Positions 51,501 through 64,000 of a stretch of DNA of 64,000 nucleotides are shown piece by piece (the first letter of the stretch is position 1; every line of letters starts with the position of its first letter). Below the pieces are notes generated by a model. It saw nothing but the letters and a program-made list of their open reading frames with translations. It made no database searches and was not told the origin of the DNA. Source of the stretch: Mansonella perstans (lineage: Eukaryota; Nematoda; Chromadorea; Rhabditida; Onchocercidae); the NCBI GenBank assembly GCA_037074765.1, contig JBAMDO010000567.1:602736-666735 (forward strand). Direction: 5' to 3'. The position numbers and the translations under genes were made by a program.

Positions 51501-54500
51501 CAGCTTCCCGTAAGTGACCAGTAGATCAAGTGCTACACCATTAGTCCAACCAAAACCATCCTTAAAAATTGTTTTATGTCAAATTTACCTATTTACAGTT
51601 AATGGTTTTATAGATCTTGCAAGTTAAATTATCAAATTTAGTAAAGGTTTTTCAAATATTTGAAAAAAAATAGATTATTACTTTATGAATTACTTTGAAA
51701 ATCAGACGAAAGATTCTTATTTATATTTAACAAATAATTTATAAGAGTTTATTTTCACTTTCAAGCAAGTAGATTTTTTAACCTGTGTTTCATATTCACC
51801 GCCTTCAGCTTTTTTTTCGTACGGCTTAGTGACATCATATTTCTCCCACATTTTGCCATCTTTTAAATAAGCTTGATAGTTAAGATTGATCCATTTTTGT
51901 GCTATATCGAAAGCTTGTTGCTGCATTCTATAAAATTCATTTTTTAATTCCATAAATACCATTGTTAATCTTTAATGAAACGTTCTTGTCGCGCATTTCG
52001 GATGTGCAGACAGTATGAGTTAAATTTAATAGAAATACAGCAGAATAAACTATCAACTAAAGATTTCAAGTAAACCATTATAAACGATGACGACGGATTC
52101 GAGCTTTCAAGAATCTAAATTGCCATATGGATTGTGTGGAAAAATACGATGGACGGTATATAAGATCGGGAGAGAACGAGAAATCGGAGAAAAAGTAATA
52201 AACACTTTTCTGATGATTATTTCATCCTAATCTCTGATATCACATGAGAGGTAGTAAAGTTGATAATAATATGAGAAAGACATTTATGCTTCTGCTTAGC
52301 AGCAAAAACTTTATTGCCTAAAATTAAACACAAGGATATTTCCCAGTAATGTTTCTGTCATACCTGTCATAATTAGATTTTCGTAATCCCTCTATAATCA
52401 TGTGATTTATATTTGCCCATCCATTTGGGTAATCCCATTGTTGATTTGTATCTTTGATCAAGCTGAAAATTTCGAGTTCTAGGCTTTGTTTAAATTTTCA
52501 CTCAAATTGTTTTTCATTGACTGACCTAAAAATTTTAAATTATTTTTTTCATTTCATATTTCGATATTCCAAGTTGAGCATATCATGACTGATAGGATAA
52601 ATTGGTTTTTTTTTTTTTTAACCTCCTTATGTATTTATTCATACCTAATAGGAATTCCAGATGGAAAGTTTAAGATTCCACTGCGTTGTAGTGTATTGAG
52701 TACATCATCCATCATTTTTGTATCCAACTGTCGATAGCATTCAGTAAATAATGGTATTGCAATGGAAGGATATGTTTCATTGTTCCATTTACCAGTCTCT
52801 ATATTCACATCAAACCATGCTTTTTCCGTTTTGTCATAAAATATCTCAGTGAATGTGTTTATGAAAGCATTTCGTTCTCTGTTTAGCTCATTTCGACGTG
52901 TTAGATTCCCTTAAAAATGTTTGAAATTAATCCTTGACAAATAATTTTTGAGCAATTTTACATGCATCTTATAGCTTTGGCTTTTCTTTTCCTGCATTTT
53001 CCAAATTTGAAGTATCAGTATTCTTATTTACCGAATTTTAATAAATTCTTTATAAGATGGGTCGTAAAAATCTTACGTTAAAATATCATAAGTTTAAATG
53101 TTAATCTTCAACACTCTTCTGTAAATTTTTTGTTATCTCTAAATAAATGTTTAAATTTTTTTCGTTCAAATTTTGTAAAAAGCAAACTTCAATTCAACTT
53201 CAATTGCATCAAGTATATTTTATGGAATTAAAAATTTTCATGAAATCAAACCTAGACGATCATGTATATGTGCCAGTAAAGCCATATTCCAACACATAAA
53301 CGCATTTAAATCAACCGGTGCTATATTTGACGTCTCACAAGTTTCCATTGTTTTATGATCAGCAAACCAGCGGGTACTGAAATCCCATCCTGATTCGGCT
53401 GCACTTGCTATATTACGCCATAGAGCACGTTTTTTTGACGGTATTACATATTCACTTGTTACGTAATCCTCACGATATGATTCCGGTCTAGAAGAAGCTC
53501 AACTTTTGTTCTGTTTTTTAATTCATGTATCCATATGAAATAACGAAAATTTTCAATTTCAGTTAATAAATAATTGTTACCACTTGTAACTTCATGAGGA
53601 ATCACAGAGTTAGTAATGGCATTATCGGCGATAAATCTTTTATGTTCACTGGATATTTAATATTTAAGATAATATTTCTGGATGTTTACGTTTCTGCTTT
53701 TTTTTCAAACAAATGATAAATTTTTAGATTGTTTAGTTAGTCATCGAAAGAACTGTATATTGAATGAGACAGTAAGAAATATACTATGAACTAATGTCGT
53801 CATATTGTAGAGATAAAAAGGGTCTATTAATAAGTTATCTTGATAAAGTAAACAAATCAGTTAACAGAAACAAAAGCATGGCTATATTATGATGTGATTT
53901 TAGTTTGGTAGAAATCATAATTATTTCTAAATTTCCTTATCATTAATTGTAAGATGACAAAATCATACTGATAGTAATGAGATCTAAAGAAATTATCCAT
54001 ATCTTACCTTGGTACGTTACTATCAGCTCGATAACGAAATACTGTATAGTTTTCGCCATTCTTTTCTATTGTTACTGTACGTCTTGTCCTCCAAAAGGAT
54101 AGTTCCTGAAATTACTAAAAGGATTTCGCATATTTTTGAGGAGCATTTTAAATTAACAATCAGTAAGTGTTATTTTGCACGATGTGTTTTTGATTTGGAA
54201 TTTATTTATGTATTAAGCTGAAAATTGTTTTGAAGAGAGTATCCTTTCAAAATTTCAAATATCTATAAGATAGATCTGAGAGTTAAACATGATCGGAAAT
54301 AGCAAAGTGTTCAAAAAGTAATTATAATTTTGAATTAGATCTGCCTTTTCCATAGTGTCAATTACTGAGATCAAGAAATCATCGTTTTTTGTGGCAGTGT
54401 AATACTCATAAACCATCGGAATGAAAAATGGTGGATGTGATCGCCGTAAATAGTAGATTCGCCCACCATTCGGAATAAAGCCAAACTGATTTATAAGATA

Positions 54501-57500
54501 AGCGAAATTTTCAATCATTCGACGAGTTGTGTTTTGCATACCTGGGAGTAAGATGTCAAGAATATTTCAAATTTTCAATCTTGGATAATGAATTTTGATT
54601 CGAATTACAATTTACATAGATATACTTTCTGTCCAAATATACTTCATGTTAATTGCTAATTGCAAAACCTAAGATGTTAAGCGCCATTTCAAATTCCGTT
54701 ACGTTGACTTGTATTCCATAAAAATTAAGTTCGTGAGGCACATAAGTCGCTTTGAAAATTGAAATCTGTTAGAAGTTATATTTTGAAATCTCAGTAATAA
54801 TTTACATGCTCGCGAAAAATCAAAATTATCAGCTTACCTGAAGCCAGAAGTCCTTTAATGATCCAATAACCATCCCAATAATAGTATTCACGGAAACGTC
54901 CACCCGGTACAATAAATTCGTTTGGTACGTAAATTAGCGAGTGTCTTTGTGGATATTCTTTAACCTATAAAATGACTTTATTTTTGATGGGTTTGTTTGT
55001 CGTATTCATAATACCGTTACTATTCATACATTCTGGTAAAAACCTTTGATAAATCTGATCGAATTTGGTAGAGAAAAGTTATCGGAGTTTCAAGATTTTC
55101 ATTAGCTACATTAATTGCTGAATGAGCAAAGTTCAGATTCCATCTGTCGATATCATTCGTTCATCCTCGAGAGAGGCGGTTACGTTACTAATAAGTACCA
55201 TAGAGTGTTTTTTTGTAATTTATGGAACAGCAGTCAGATTTTAATCATCAAACACCTTTTGAAGTACTTGTCAGATTTATAAAAATTTTCAACTATTTCT
55301 TGAAATCCGTATAAATTATGAGAATTGTTGAAAGAAAGATATGCAATCTTTTGTTTTCAATTTAATTCTTTTTTGATTCCAGAATATTATTTAAAGTGAT
55401 AAAATTTGAAGCGATAAATATCGATGAAAATTTTCTAATTCCACAATTGTTGTTGTTGTCTGTAACATTTTTTTCTTTTGAATAACTTGCCTCTTTTTTA
55501 ACAGTTCTACATAAATTTTTCCATATATAATTAATTTGAAGTGCAAACTGTCTCAGAGCATCATTTTCGATAGTAAGTAATCGTTCAGGTTTCTCTTTCC
55601 AATCCGACAATTCACATCTGGAAAGTGCTGAAATTTTGGTTGATCGGAAAATTTCGCTTAATTTATAGAATTTCCTGAAGTTAGAGAAAATGTACATTAA
55701 AAATGCAAAGAAAAGATTATATTTTGATTAATTACATATTTCCTTGATATCAATATGATGGGAAAATTTGAACTGATTAAATTAAACTTTACTTATTAAG
55801 CTCTTCTCCCTCGGCATCAAAATTATCCTCAATGAATTGTTGCACTTGTGCACGATCCTCTTCTTTGATTGTTTTTGGGAAGCGTTTGTGGAAATCAGCG
55901 ATCACCTCTTCTGGATCTTTTTTTAGCGGCTTATCAACAAATGTTTTCGAATCCTTGTATAGACCTAACATCATCACTACATGCAGTACATCTCCTTGGC
56001 AGTAAATTTCTGCTGCTTCTGAATCATTTCTACTACAGGCAAATACTGGAGCTTCAAATTCTGAACTCAAAACATCATTCTGTTTCAAGATCTTTTGTTC
56101 ATCATCGGTAACTGTTTCAGGTTGATCGACAAACATATTTGTTGTTGTTATCGTCTCATTCTTTGTCATATTGTTAGCTCGGCGTTTAACTCGTTTTATA
56201 ACACAATATCTATCGCAGAATAATGTCTCGCTACATTCACTGTAAGGAGTGAATGACTGTAGGAAAAAGATGTAAGATATTGTAAGTAGTGATAGATGCA
56301 TTTGATCTGAAAAAATTTTGAAAAAATTTTATTTCGTCAAATATGAAAGGCAACGATGAGAAAAAAGTTTATGGTGGAAAATTTCAATTCATAAATTGTT
56401 TATCTGAATACATAATTTGGACACATTTAGTGAAACATTTTTAATCCAATATTTATTATCAGTTTAACGACAGTAATATATCACGTTATGATAAAAAGCT
56501 ATTTCAATGTTTCATTATAAAATAATCGATTTTCAGACATTTTCATTGGAAATGATTGGATTTCAGACATTCTATTAATTCTGGTCAAAAAACTAGAAAT
56601 GAGAAAAGTTTTTAACGAACTGACACAAAGTGATTGAAATAATGATATTCAATGGGAATATGAGATGATGGGAGATGAGTTTTTTTTTTTTTTGGTAAAG
56701 TGATATGTGAGGTGGAGATGCATTTGTTTCTAGATATTATTAGAACTTTGCGGATGTAGAGTATAATTGTTTTTCTTGTTTCTTTGGAAAAAAAGAAAGG
56801 AAAAAAAAACGAGTTAACTCATGATTGAAAAGAGGACAGAAGAAAAGCGAGCTAGCATTTAAGTGAAATGAGTTGAAATTTGAATTTGGTGAGATAATAA
56901 TGATTGTATTGCTCAGAATTATTAGCAACATCATGAAATTAAAATCACGAAGTAGCAAAATTTACAAAGTAACGAAAGTTTACTTCTGACGTGAAGCTTA
57001 GCAAAATTCAAAATAAACATGTTTTCAAGTTTATTTGAATTCGAAGAAATTTACTTGAGCAACTATTATTAAGAAACTTTCGTTATATTTTTTATAGTTC
57101 TCACTGTAGTTGTAGTAGTTCCAAAAGTTAAATGAATGTTAGAGAAATTAAATGGGGCAGGATGTATTAAATGGGAAGCATTCATACTTTTACCTCTTTC
57201 CTCTCCTTCTATTATCTATTTATTTTTCTCTCTGAAATTACCATTAGATAGTGATAAAGTGCTCTGTGCTTTCTTGAAATATATTTTATTGATATAAATG
57301 TACAAAGATATTGTTAACATCGAAAAGAGAGAAAGATTTAATTAAGAAATTACTTATTTATAAATTTGCTAATTAAAAATGAATAAATCATATAAGAGAA
57401 TGCTTGCGGAGACTGTCGGAAAATAATTGCTAAAGCAAGAGATAGAAAGCATAAGCTAATGATAATTCGTGCTAGTTCAGTGGTATAAGTCATAAAAATA

Positions 57501-60500
57501 AAGATAAAGTTCGAATAAATTTCAAAACTTTGATGATTTTAACTTATATCACTTTCCATTTCATATCTCACTAGATGTTTTGCAATATTTTGTCTTCAGT
57601 AAATAAATCAGCATGTTATGTTAATGGATTATTATTTTTTAAGCTATTTCGTTCTAGCCAATGAAGAAACAGGTAACATGAGTTGCGGGCGATGAAATGC
57701 ACCAATTTCTACGACTAATTAATTACTAAAAAGACAAAAATAAGTTAAGGATTTGTGATCAAGTACATTAAAAAGAGTTTTAAATTGATTAAAAAACATT
57801 AAATTCCAAAGCAGATGCAGATATTAGTGCAATCTCTTAAAATTGCTGAGAATGGAAAATAATTATCAGTCTGTTTGTCATTTTTGCAAATGAAGTGATT
57901 CTATGAAAAATGTTCTATGTAAATAAATATATTTTTCTCTTCTCAAAGCTTATCAATAATCGTCAAGCACTTTGTTTTCTTCATCAACTTAATAATGTGA
58001 TTGTTTTCTTTTCTCGATTTTATTTTCCAGATATGCTTATAATTAATATTGCATGCAACTATCCACTCTTTCTTTTACTGACTGTTTATTATTGAAATTT
58101 TATTTATTAAATAATTTCAGAATTTTTTCTGACTTCTATATATAATATAAATATGTCAGAAATATATGATAATACATATATTATTTTATTGGGGGAAAAA
58201 TAGCATTAGGTGGAATAGCGTTAGGGTTTTTTTTAGATTAGAAAGCAATTGTCTTTATTTCCAACACATAGTGTGCAAGATATTATGACATCTAGAGATA
58301 ATCAATTCAGAATATGTGGTCATTTCCATCGTAAGATCATTTAGGTCAAGCATATGCGGTCATTTTTCATATAAATTTACGGAGCATTTACAAATATTGC
58401 AAAGAAAAATACGAAATCGTAAAAATTAGCATCACATAAAGAAATGGAAAAAGTGCGGTGAACTGCGAAACGAGAGAAGTTAAATGATGGACGAAGTTAG
58501 GTATGATATTGGAATAGCAGCAATAACTGGAATGACCTTTTTAGAATAACAGCTACAATGACTTTTCGAATTGAACTCTAAGGAATTCTCGTATTTTTAA
58601 ATCAAATTTCATGCAGCAAACTGCAATTTTTCTAGGAAATCGAAATTTCCCTGCCTTTCTAGTAATTGAAATTTAAACCAGAAATGCGTCATTTTGCATT
58701 TATTTCTACAAACAATTAGCCTCTGATATTATTATGAGAATGAGTAAGAAACAGAGCAATGAAGTATTACATATATTAATCACTCTGTTTTTCTAATGAA
58801 GTCCTTGGATCCCTGGATATTTGCTTTATCAAATTTATTTTAAATTAATATAATCGAATAAGAATAGTTAAATCAAACAGTGTTCATTATGATAATCGTA
58901 GTGAAATGATGTAAATGGATGTTATAGCATCATATGAAGTAGCACAATTATTCGTAATGTGACATAGAATTTATATAAGATTTTCAGAAAAAGTTTTGAG
59001 AAACTATAATTGTATATTTTTTAAACTTTAAGGATGAGAGAACTTTCATAGAAACTGTCACTCTCATAGATTCAGTTCAGTTCATTTGAAAATCTTACAG
59101 TAATATGCTCAAAGTTCTTACAAATTTTTTCTATCATTATGAAATGAGTATCGTATGTTTCAAATCTTTAATATCTTTTGTAGCTCATTAACACTGTTTG
59201 TTCATTTATATGAAATAGATAGGTAATGTTCAGAGTTGATTTTCAGAATTGCTATTCTTTTCAAAGAAAATATTCTCCCGGTATTTCCAGGTGTAACAGA
59301 GCATTTTGGAGTCGATGTAGCTGATTGTGATATGATTGTGGGCTCTTTAGAGCATGCGCTTTCAAGTACTGGTGGTTTTTGCGCTGGAAGAACATTTGTA
59401 GTCTATCATCAACGTTTATGCGGTAAGCTAACATAGTTTATTTCAAATTTTATATTTTCTGTTCCGGAATTCATTTCAGTTTATTCTTAAGTTAAATTTG
59501 ACATATGACAGGATATGCATCGAATGTAATAGTAATGATTTTGTTGTGAATCATATATAAGATGAATGCTTTGAGCCATAATAAAAATAGCAAAAATTAC
59601 AGTTTAAGTGATGAACAATTCGATTATTCCTCATTTGAAAATTTTCTCACTTCATTTCATCATTCATTCATCTAAAATAGCCATATATTCAGTCCTCTCA
59701 GCCAATCGATTTCATTTGTTTTTTGTCATTATTTTCTCTTTATTTACATCTGATTAGATTATACAATTAATCAAAATAAAATTTCCATTTCTAGTCGTTA
59801 TTGTTTTGATTTTTTGGAATTTAACCTTTAACACACATTCTGCACTTTCGCTTTTCAAAACTTTTTTATTTCATTTTTTTGACGAAAAAAAAAAGATTGT
59901 TATCAATCTAAATTCGAAAAATTATTGAATTGTTCACTGCTATTGTTACTGTTGTGATTATGAATTGTTATTACTGAATTGTTTACTGCTGTGATAATAT
60001 ATGTTCAAAAGATTTGGGATTAACTTCTTATTTGATTAACTTCTTACTTGAAACCATCTAATAATGAGACTAATACCATTTCTCTAGCATACAGCATTCG
60101 GTATTGTTTTATCATTTTTCATTTTCAATCCATCCATATAATTTCGCAGTAATTTTTTACAATCAAGTTTATAACATTTTAAAAATGATTTGAACCATAT
60201 TGTCAAAGTTATTCAAACTGTCAACTGATGTTTATTTTTCTGCAGGAGTTTTTTTTTTTTCTTCTTTTTAAGCAAATTAATGGATATTTATTTTTTCAGG
60301 TTTGGGTTATTGTTTCTCAGCATCATTGCCTCCTTTGTTAGCAGTCGCTGCAAGTTCGTTTCAAATCAAATTCTTTGAATATTGAAATAGGAAAATTAAG
60401 GTGCTTTGAACATGAAACTAGAGTAATCTCTTAAATATGGTAGCATTTGTTTTTGATCTAAAACCAGAAATTAAAAATGAAAGAACCAGATATAATCTTG

Positions 60501-61917
60501 TGATTTACAACTCTTCTTGATAAAAATGTCGTACAGTTTTCCTTACGTCCACTTGAATATGTCTTTTTTTGCTGTTTTTTTTTTACAATTAATTAAATTA
60601 TGTATGCTTCAGCAATTTAAGAAAATAGCTAACTGGTTTCCAAATTTCAATTTCATTAATTTTAGTTTACATATTAGCTGTACAAGTTTTGTGCATCATC
60701 AGTTACGTCATTTTAATTAAATTTTATGTCATTAAAAAGACAAATCAAAATTGAAGCAATTCAAGATGTTTTTTTCATACCTAGTTCAATTTAATTTAAT
60801 CAGCAATTTTTCATCTGTCAGAAAAATACAACAGTAAATTCCATATTTAAGTGTAATATGAAGCAAAATGAGAATTCCCATATTTAAGTGTAATATGAAG
60901 CAAAATGAGAATTGAAGAACGCAGTTTATCAGTGACAAGTTGATTTAAAATATAATAGTACTTTAAAGAGCACAAAAATAGTTGTAACCGCAATACAACC
61001 GGAACTGCTCTTTAAAAATTAAAATTGGATCCGAAGAAATTGAAAGGCACAGATCTTTTTTTTTGAAATGAAATCTTTTTTCAGGTAAAGGTCTTGACAT
61101 CATCAATAATGATCCAGAGCGTTTAGCACGTCTTCGTCAAAACTCTAAAATAGTTAGTGTTGGATTGAAAGAAGCCTTTGAAGGTACACCTTATACAGTG
61201 AATGGTGATCCATTGAGTCCTTTGCAACATATATATTATGAAGGAAACAATGCTGATGAAAAATTGAATGAATTAGTAAAAAAGGTAAATTAATTTAAGG
61301 AAGAAAGAATTGTTCCTTCTTGATATAAATTTATAGCTTAAATATTTAACATTTAAAAATGTAGTTAAAATTTAAAGAAACGAGGAAGAAGAGTAGAGTG
61401 AAGTTGTTTCACTTCTATTATCAAACTATTTTCAGATGCGTGAAAGAGGCTACTTGTTAGCTCGAGCTTTTTACCATGCACAAGAATTATTTACTCCAAA
61501 ATCAAGGTAGTCCGTTATTTTAAGAATGGCTTTTTCTTCGTTTTCAACATATTCGAAGTTTTGGAAATAGTTATTATGAAGTCGACGTGATTTTTGAAAC
61601 GTCTTTTTTATATACATAATAAATTTTTGGTCTCAATTATTATATCTCACTCACAACTGCGCAAACATTGGTCGCATTTAGGGCATTTCTTGTTGATGGC
61701 AGAAATCTCTCAGATTAAGTTGGATATTACCAGCATTTAACCACTTGCTTTAATTTCTTTGTTGTCTGCGTTATCGGTAGGACAGTTCTTATTAATTTGG
61801 TGACTTTTATTCCTTTTCAGTATACGACTGTCAATACAATCGGAAATGTCACATGATGAATTAGCGGCATTTATTGAAACAGTGAAAGAAGAAGTCCAAC
61901 AACTATATAAGTTCTAG
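48520..61917 (+). CDS. sptl-1: Serine palmitoyltransferase long-chain base subunit 1
   Basis: Non-catalytic partner of the ER enzyme that condenses serine with palmitoyl-CoA, the first step of sphingolipid synthesis. Twelve exons: 48520-48591, 48886-48990, 49105-49196, 49341-49434, 49545-49758, 50140-50261, 50400-50571, 59291-59422, 60300-60353, 61085-61284, 61436-61506 and 61821-61917. The protein is 474 aa against 473 in human SPTLC1. One membrane segment lies at about residues 33-48 ([14 protein letters not shown]). Family blocks include [39 protein letters not shown] (with the Cys mutated in human sensory neuropathy), [18 protein letters not shown] and [13 protein letters not shown]. As expected for subunit 1, the PLP-lysine position is not lysine ([19 protein letters not shown]). 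Intron 2 begins with GC. Intron 7 is 8.7 kb and contains a whole trehalase gene on the other strand. Confidence 0.97.
51390..56301 (-). CDS. tre: Trehalase (GH37), secreted and probably GPI-anchored
   Basis: Splits trehalose into two glucose molecules. Ten exons on the minus strand: 55793-56301, 55491-55674, 54838-54964, 54345-54541, 54008-54105, 53252-53487, 52645-52909, 52364-52462, 51783-51927 and 51390-51560, giving 676 aa. A signal peptide ([20 protein letters not shown]) starts the protein. Family blocks in order: [20 protein letters not shown], signature 1 [16 protein letters not shown] (about 250-265), [40 protein letters not shown] (Asp407, likely acid), signature 2 [14 protein letters not shown] (about 546-559), then [17 protein letters not shown] (Glu616, likely base). 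The family usually has GGGGEY, so AEGGEY is a slight variant. The C-terminus is Ser/Thr-rich, then hydrophobic ([14 protein letters not shown]), a GPI-type signal. The gene sits wholly inside sptl-1 intron 7, antisense. Introns 2 and 4 begin with GC; introns 6 and 9 end in AAG. Confidence 0.95.
56302..59290. other. Remainder of sptl-1 intron 7, upstream of trehalase
   Basis: About 3 kb of AT-rich DNA that is intron for sptl-1 and 5' flank for trehalase, so it should hold the trehalase promoter. No clear exon is visible. There is a poly-T run at about 56681-56693. No recognisable promoter element. Confidence 0.45.
60841..60913. repeat. Perfect 36-bp direct duplication in sptl-1 intron 9
   Basis: ccatatttaagtgtaatatg followed by aagcaaaatgagaatt occurs twice, identical, with one extra base between the copies. 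Identity suggests a recent duplication (or an assembly duplication). Confidence 0.95.
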
Positions 61918-62686
61918 AAATGTTAAGCGAATGAATTCATTTGTTGTTGTCAAACTTTTGATAAATTTGAATATATTTTTGTAGTGGAAAATATTAAATA
62001 CGCTTGAAAAAAGCATACAATTCAGAAACTATTCGCTATTTTGAGAATTCTCAAGCAGCGGACTTTTGCGCTTATGATTTTATGGTCCAATGTAACAAAG
62101 TATCTCGATTGAATGATTTCATCGAGGCAGGAAATTATTTGATAGTCAATTGGAATCTTGACAAAATCGAAGTTTTCGAGCTCATTTTTTAATTTAAAGA
62201 AATGCTTTAAAGCGAACTACATATTTTGATGATGGTTACATGTTAACTATCTCTTCGGTCCGAATAGAATGATAGACGACATCATGTGATTATCAAAATT
62301 TCAAACTCATTCAACTATGTACAAAATATTCAACAACGAATTTACAAATTTTAACTCAAAATGACTTTTAATATGAATTGGAAATGTGACAGTTACTTAT
62401 AGAGTCTTTTTTAAAATTAAAATATGAAATTATGAACAATTCTATATTAAACAACATAATGTAATGTTATTCTTCACAGTCTAAGACAGCCATTTGCATG
62501 AACAAAAGAGTAAAATACTGCATGAAATACTTCAAAAATTGACACGAGTGAAAACTGTGGAAATGAAACTTAAAATTCCTGAAATCACATTAGACTCATT
62601 AACAATCACACACATTACAAAAAATTTATACATCCCGTACGATTAAGTAGGAAGTGGATGATTAAATAAGAATAGATAAATGCCGT
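61918..62686. other. Intergenic region between convergent sptl-1 and SRD5A3-like genes
   Basis: About 770 nt tail-to-tail. An open frame at 62004-62192 (+) (MKKAYNSETIRYFENSQAAD) has fairly even codon use but no splice partner or family likeness, and lies where the 3' UTR of sptl-1 is expected. I do not call it a gene. Confidence 0.45.
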
Positions 62687-64000
62687 TCACCAAATGTACG
62701 GTACCAGGACTTTCCGATTGGTGGAGTATTCAGGAAAGTGTCTTCTGTACCAACTTTGATTAAATAAAGCAGCAACAGTCTGATTTACAGTCACAAATAG
62801 AAAGCACAACAACATAGGTGTTGACAACTGATAAAGCAATGCAAATAAGAAATAAAAAATAATTTCAAGGAAGTAATGAGGTGATAAGCAATATTCGAAA
62901 AGGCCACCACATGGTGCTGCATGTACATTGTTTGTATTTGATCCTTAAATTTACAGCAAATAATTTAATTCTGCAGCTGACAATTTCTCCATTGCAATTT
63001 AAATGCATCAATGCATACTGAGGCATCAGCTCAATTAAGTTTTTTTTTGCAATTCAAAGCTTTCTGTCTTTTTTCGCTGCCTTTCAAACACTTGCACTTT
63101 TCTTTTTTTTAAAACAATTATTCACTCTTCTTTTCGTAATTTTTGCATGATTTTTCCATTTAGAAAGAATGAAAATAAAATTTATAGCATTTTCACAAGT
63201 AGCTTAATGAAAACTAAAAATTAAAACATATGTCAAACTGAAAGCATTTCAAGCAAAAGTCATTTTTCTTTTATTTTCCGAAGATCAATTGCGAAACTGC
63301 GGAGATTTTAAAAAACTCTGTTTTAATGCAAATTTGTTGAAAAACTAGATAAGCTAACCGTTGCGTCGGCGAAGTTGAGCAAGAAGGACGAAGCAATGAT
63401 GTTGTTGCATCTGAACCATGAATATAATGATGGCTAATATCGTATAAAATAATACTGATAAAATATTTATTTCTGCAATTATAATACGTGTAACAGGAAA
63501 GTCAATTGTTTTTTAAGACTTTGTTAAAAAATTTTAAAAAAAATTTGCGATAACAAACTTCACCTGCTTTCTTTTCCAGCATACATGATGAAAGCTGAGA
63601 GCAAACACAAAGTGGATAAAAAGTGATTCCTAAAAGGAAGTGTAAAATATTCATGTTGGAATCGGAAAAAATCGAGACGTAAAAGCATTCGTATAAGCGA
63701 CGTAATATGTGCGTTAGATAGAGCAAAAGGCCCACTAAGATAAGAACAAGGTTGCCTGAAATTTTTTGACAAAATTATATAGATTCCTGTAAAACATTAG
63801 CTTTTTCTTCTCGCAGTAAACTTAACATTCGTCACTTGCTAGACTTGCATGAAGAGACAAATCTAATCGTAGTGAAAAAATTTACAAATTTTTATTTCCT
63901 ATTTTCCTCAGCAAAATAAAAAATATATTTCAAAAGGCTAAGAATGTAATTTAATGGAAATGACATACCATCATAACGTAGCTGACCACCAATAACAACA
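62687..64000 (-). CDS. SRD5A3: SRD5A3-type polyprenal/polyprenol reductase (partial, 5' end beyond window)
   Basis: Membrane enzyme of the ER in dolichol synthesis, needed for protein N-glycosylation. The last four exons are visible on the minus strand (63969-64000 and beyond, 63564-63755, 63359-63433, 62687-62943), about 184 residues including the stop. Family blocks: LTHILRRLYECFYVSIFSDS, then MNILHFLLGITFYPLC; QQHHCFVLLAQLRRRNG; PCGGLFEYCLSPHYFLEI (human has PFGDWFEYVSSPNYLAEL); then VNQTVAALFNQSWYRRHFPE and a short C-terminus ending PYIW. Several hydrophobic segments fit a polytopic protein. The last exon is modelled with a TTTAAG acceptor at 62944-62949, the join required by the family alignment. 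The N-terminal third lies to the right of the window. Confidence 0.9.

Overview
This window is AT-rich genomic DNA from a nematode, most likely a clade III (filarial/spirurid-type) species. The nematode call rests mainly on the reconstructed RAB-7 protein, whose tail ([11 protein letters not shown], then SGCNC) and PYYEVSAKE-like region are nematode-like. The genus is inference. Genes have many small exons, introns of about 50-1000 nt and TTTTCAG/TTTTTAG-type acceptors. Long intergenic stretches are filled with micro- and minisatellites. No operon, transposon, tRNA, rRNA or CRISPR array was recognised.

All gene models were built by hand from the sequence. Exons were joined by splice-site dinucleotides, reading phase and protein-family homology, and every model closes in phase. 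Left to right: (1) 1-7.1 kb, no gene. (2) 7.1-10.9 kb (+), an OTUD3-type deubiquitinase with OTU and UBA domains. (3) 10.9-15.9 kb, minisatellites, microsatellites and a GC-box cluster. (4) 15.9-16.8 kb (+), a small prothymosin-like acidic protein. (5) 16.8-23.7 kb, mostly non-coding, with one orphan exon-like piece. (6) 23.7-27.7 kb (+), a secreted or GPI-anchored cysteine-rich protein of unknown function. (7) 30.9-32.6 kb (-), rab-7. (8) 32.6-37.9 kb, two 23-bp minisatellites and a G-quadruplex motif. (9) 37.9-44.2 kb (-), a 13-exon secreted protein with repeats resembling the IgGFc-binding N-terminal domain. (10) 45.8-47.8 kb (+), a possible NEPRO-like nucleolar protein. (11) 48.5-61.9 kb (+), serine palmitoyltransferase subunit 1 (sptl-1). 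Its 8.7-kb intron 7 contains a complete trehalase gene on the opposite strand. (12) 62.7-64.0 kb (-), the 3' part of an SRD5A3-type polyprenal/polyprenol reductase that runs off the right edge.

The genes do not form one pathway: they cover ubiquitin editing, endosome traffic, sphingolipid synthesis, dolichol synthesis, trehalose breakdown and secreted proteins. What links them is splicing. Of about 58 introns modelled, five appear to start with GC instead of GT, in four genes. Four others appear to end in AAG (TTTAAG before G) instead of CAG/TAG, in three genes. Several of these junctions are fixed by conserved protein motifs, so the pattern is unlikely to be a modelling error. This, the nested trehalase, and the two unrecognised secreted proteins are the most interesting content.
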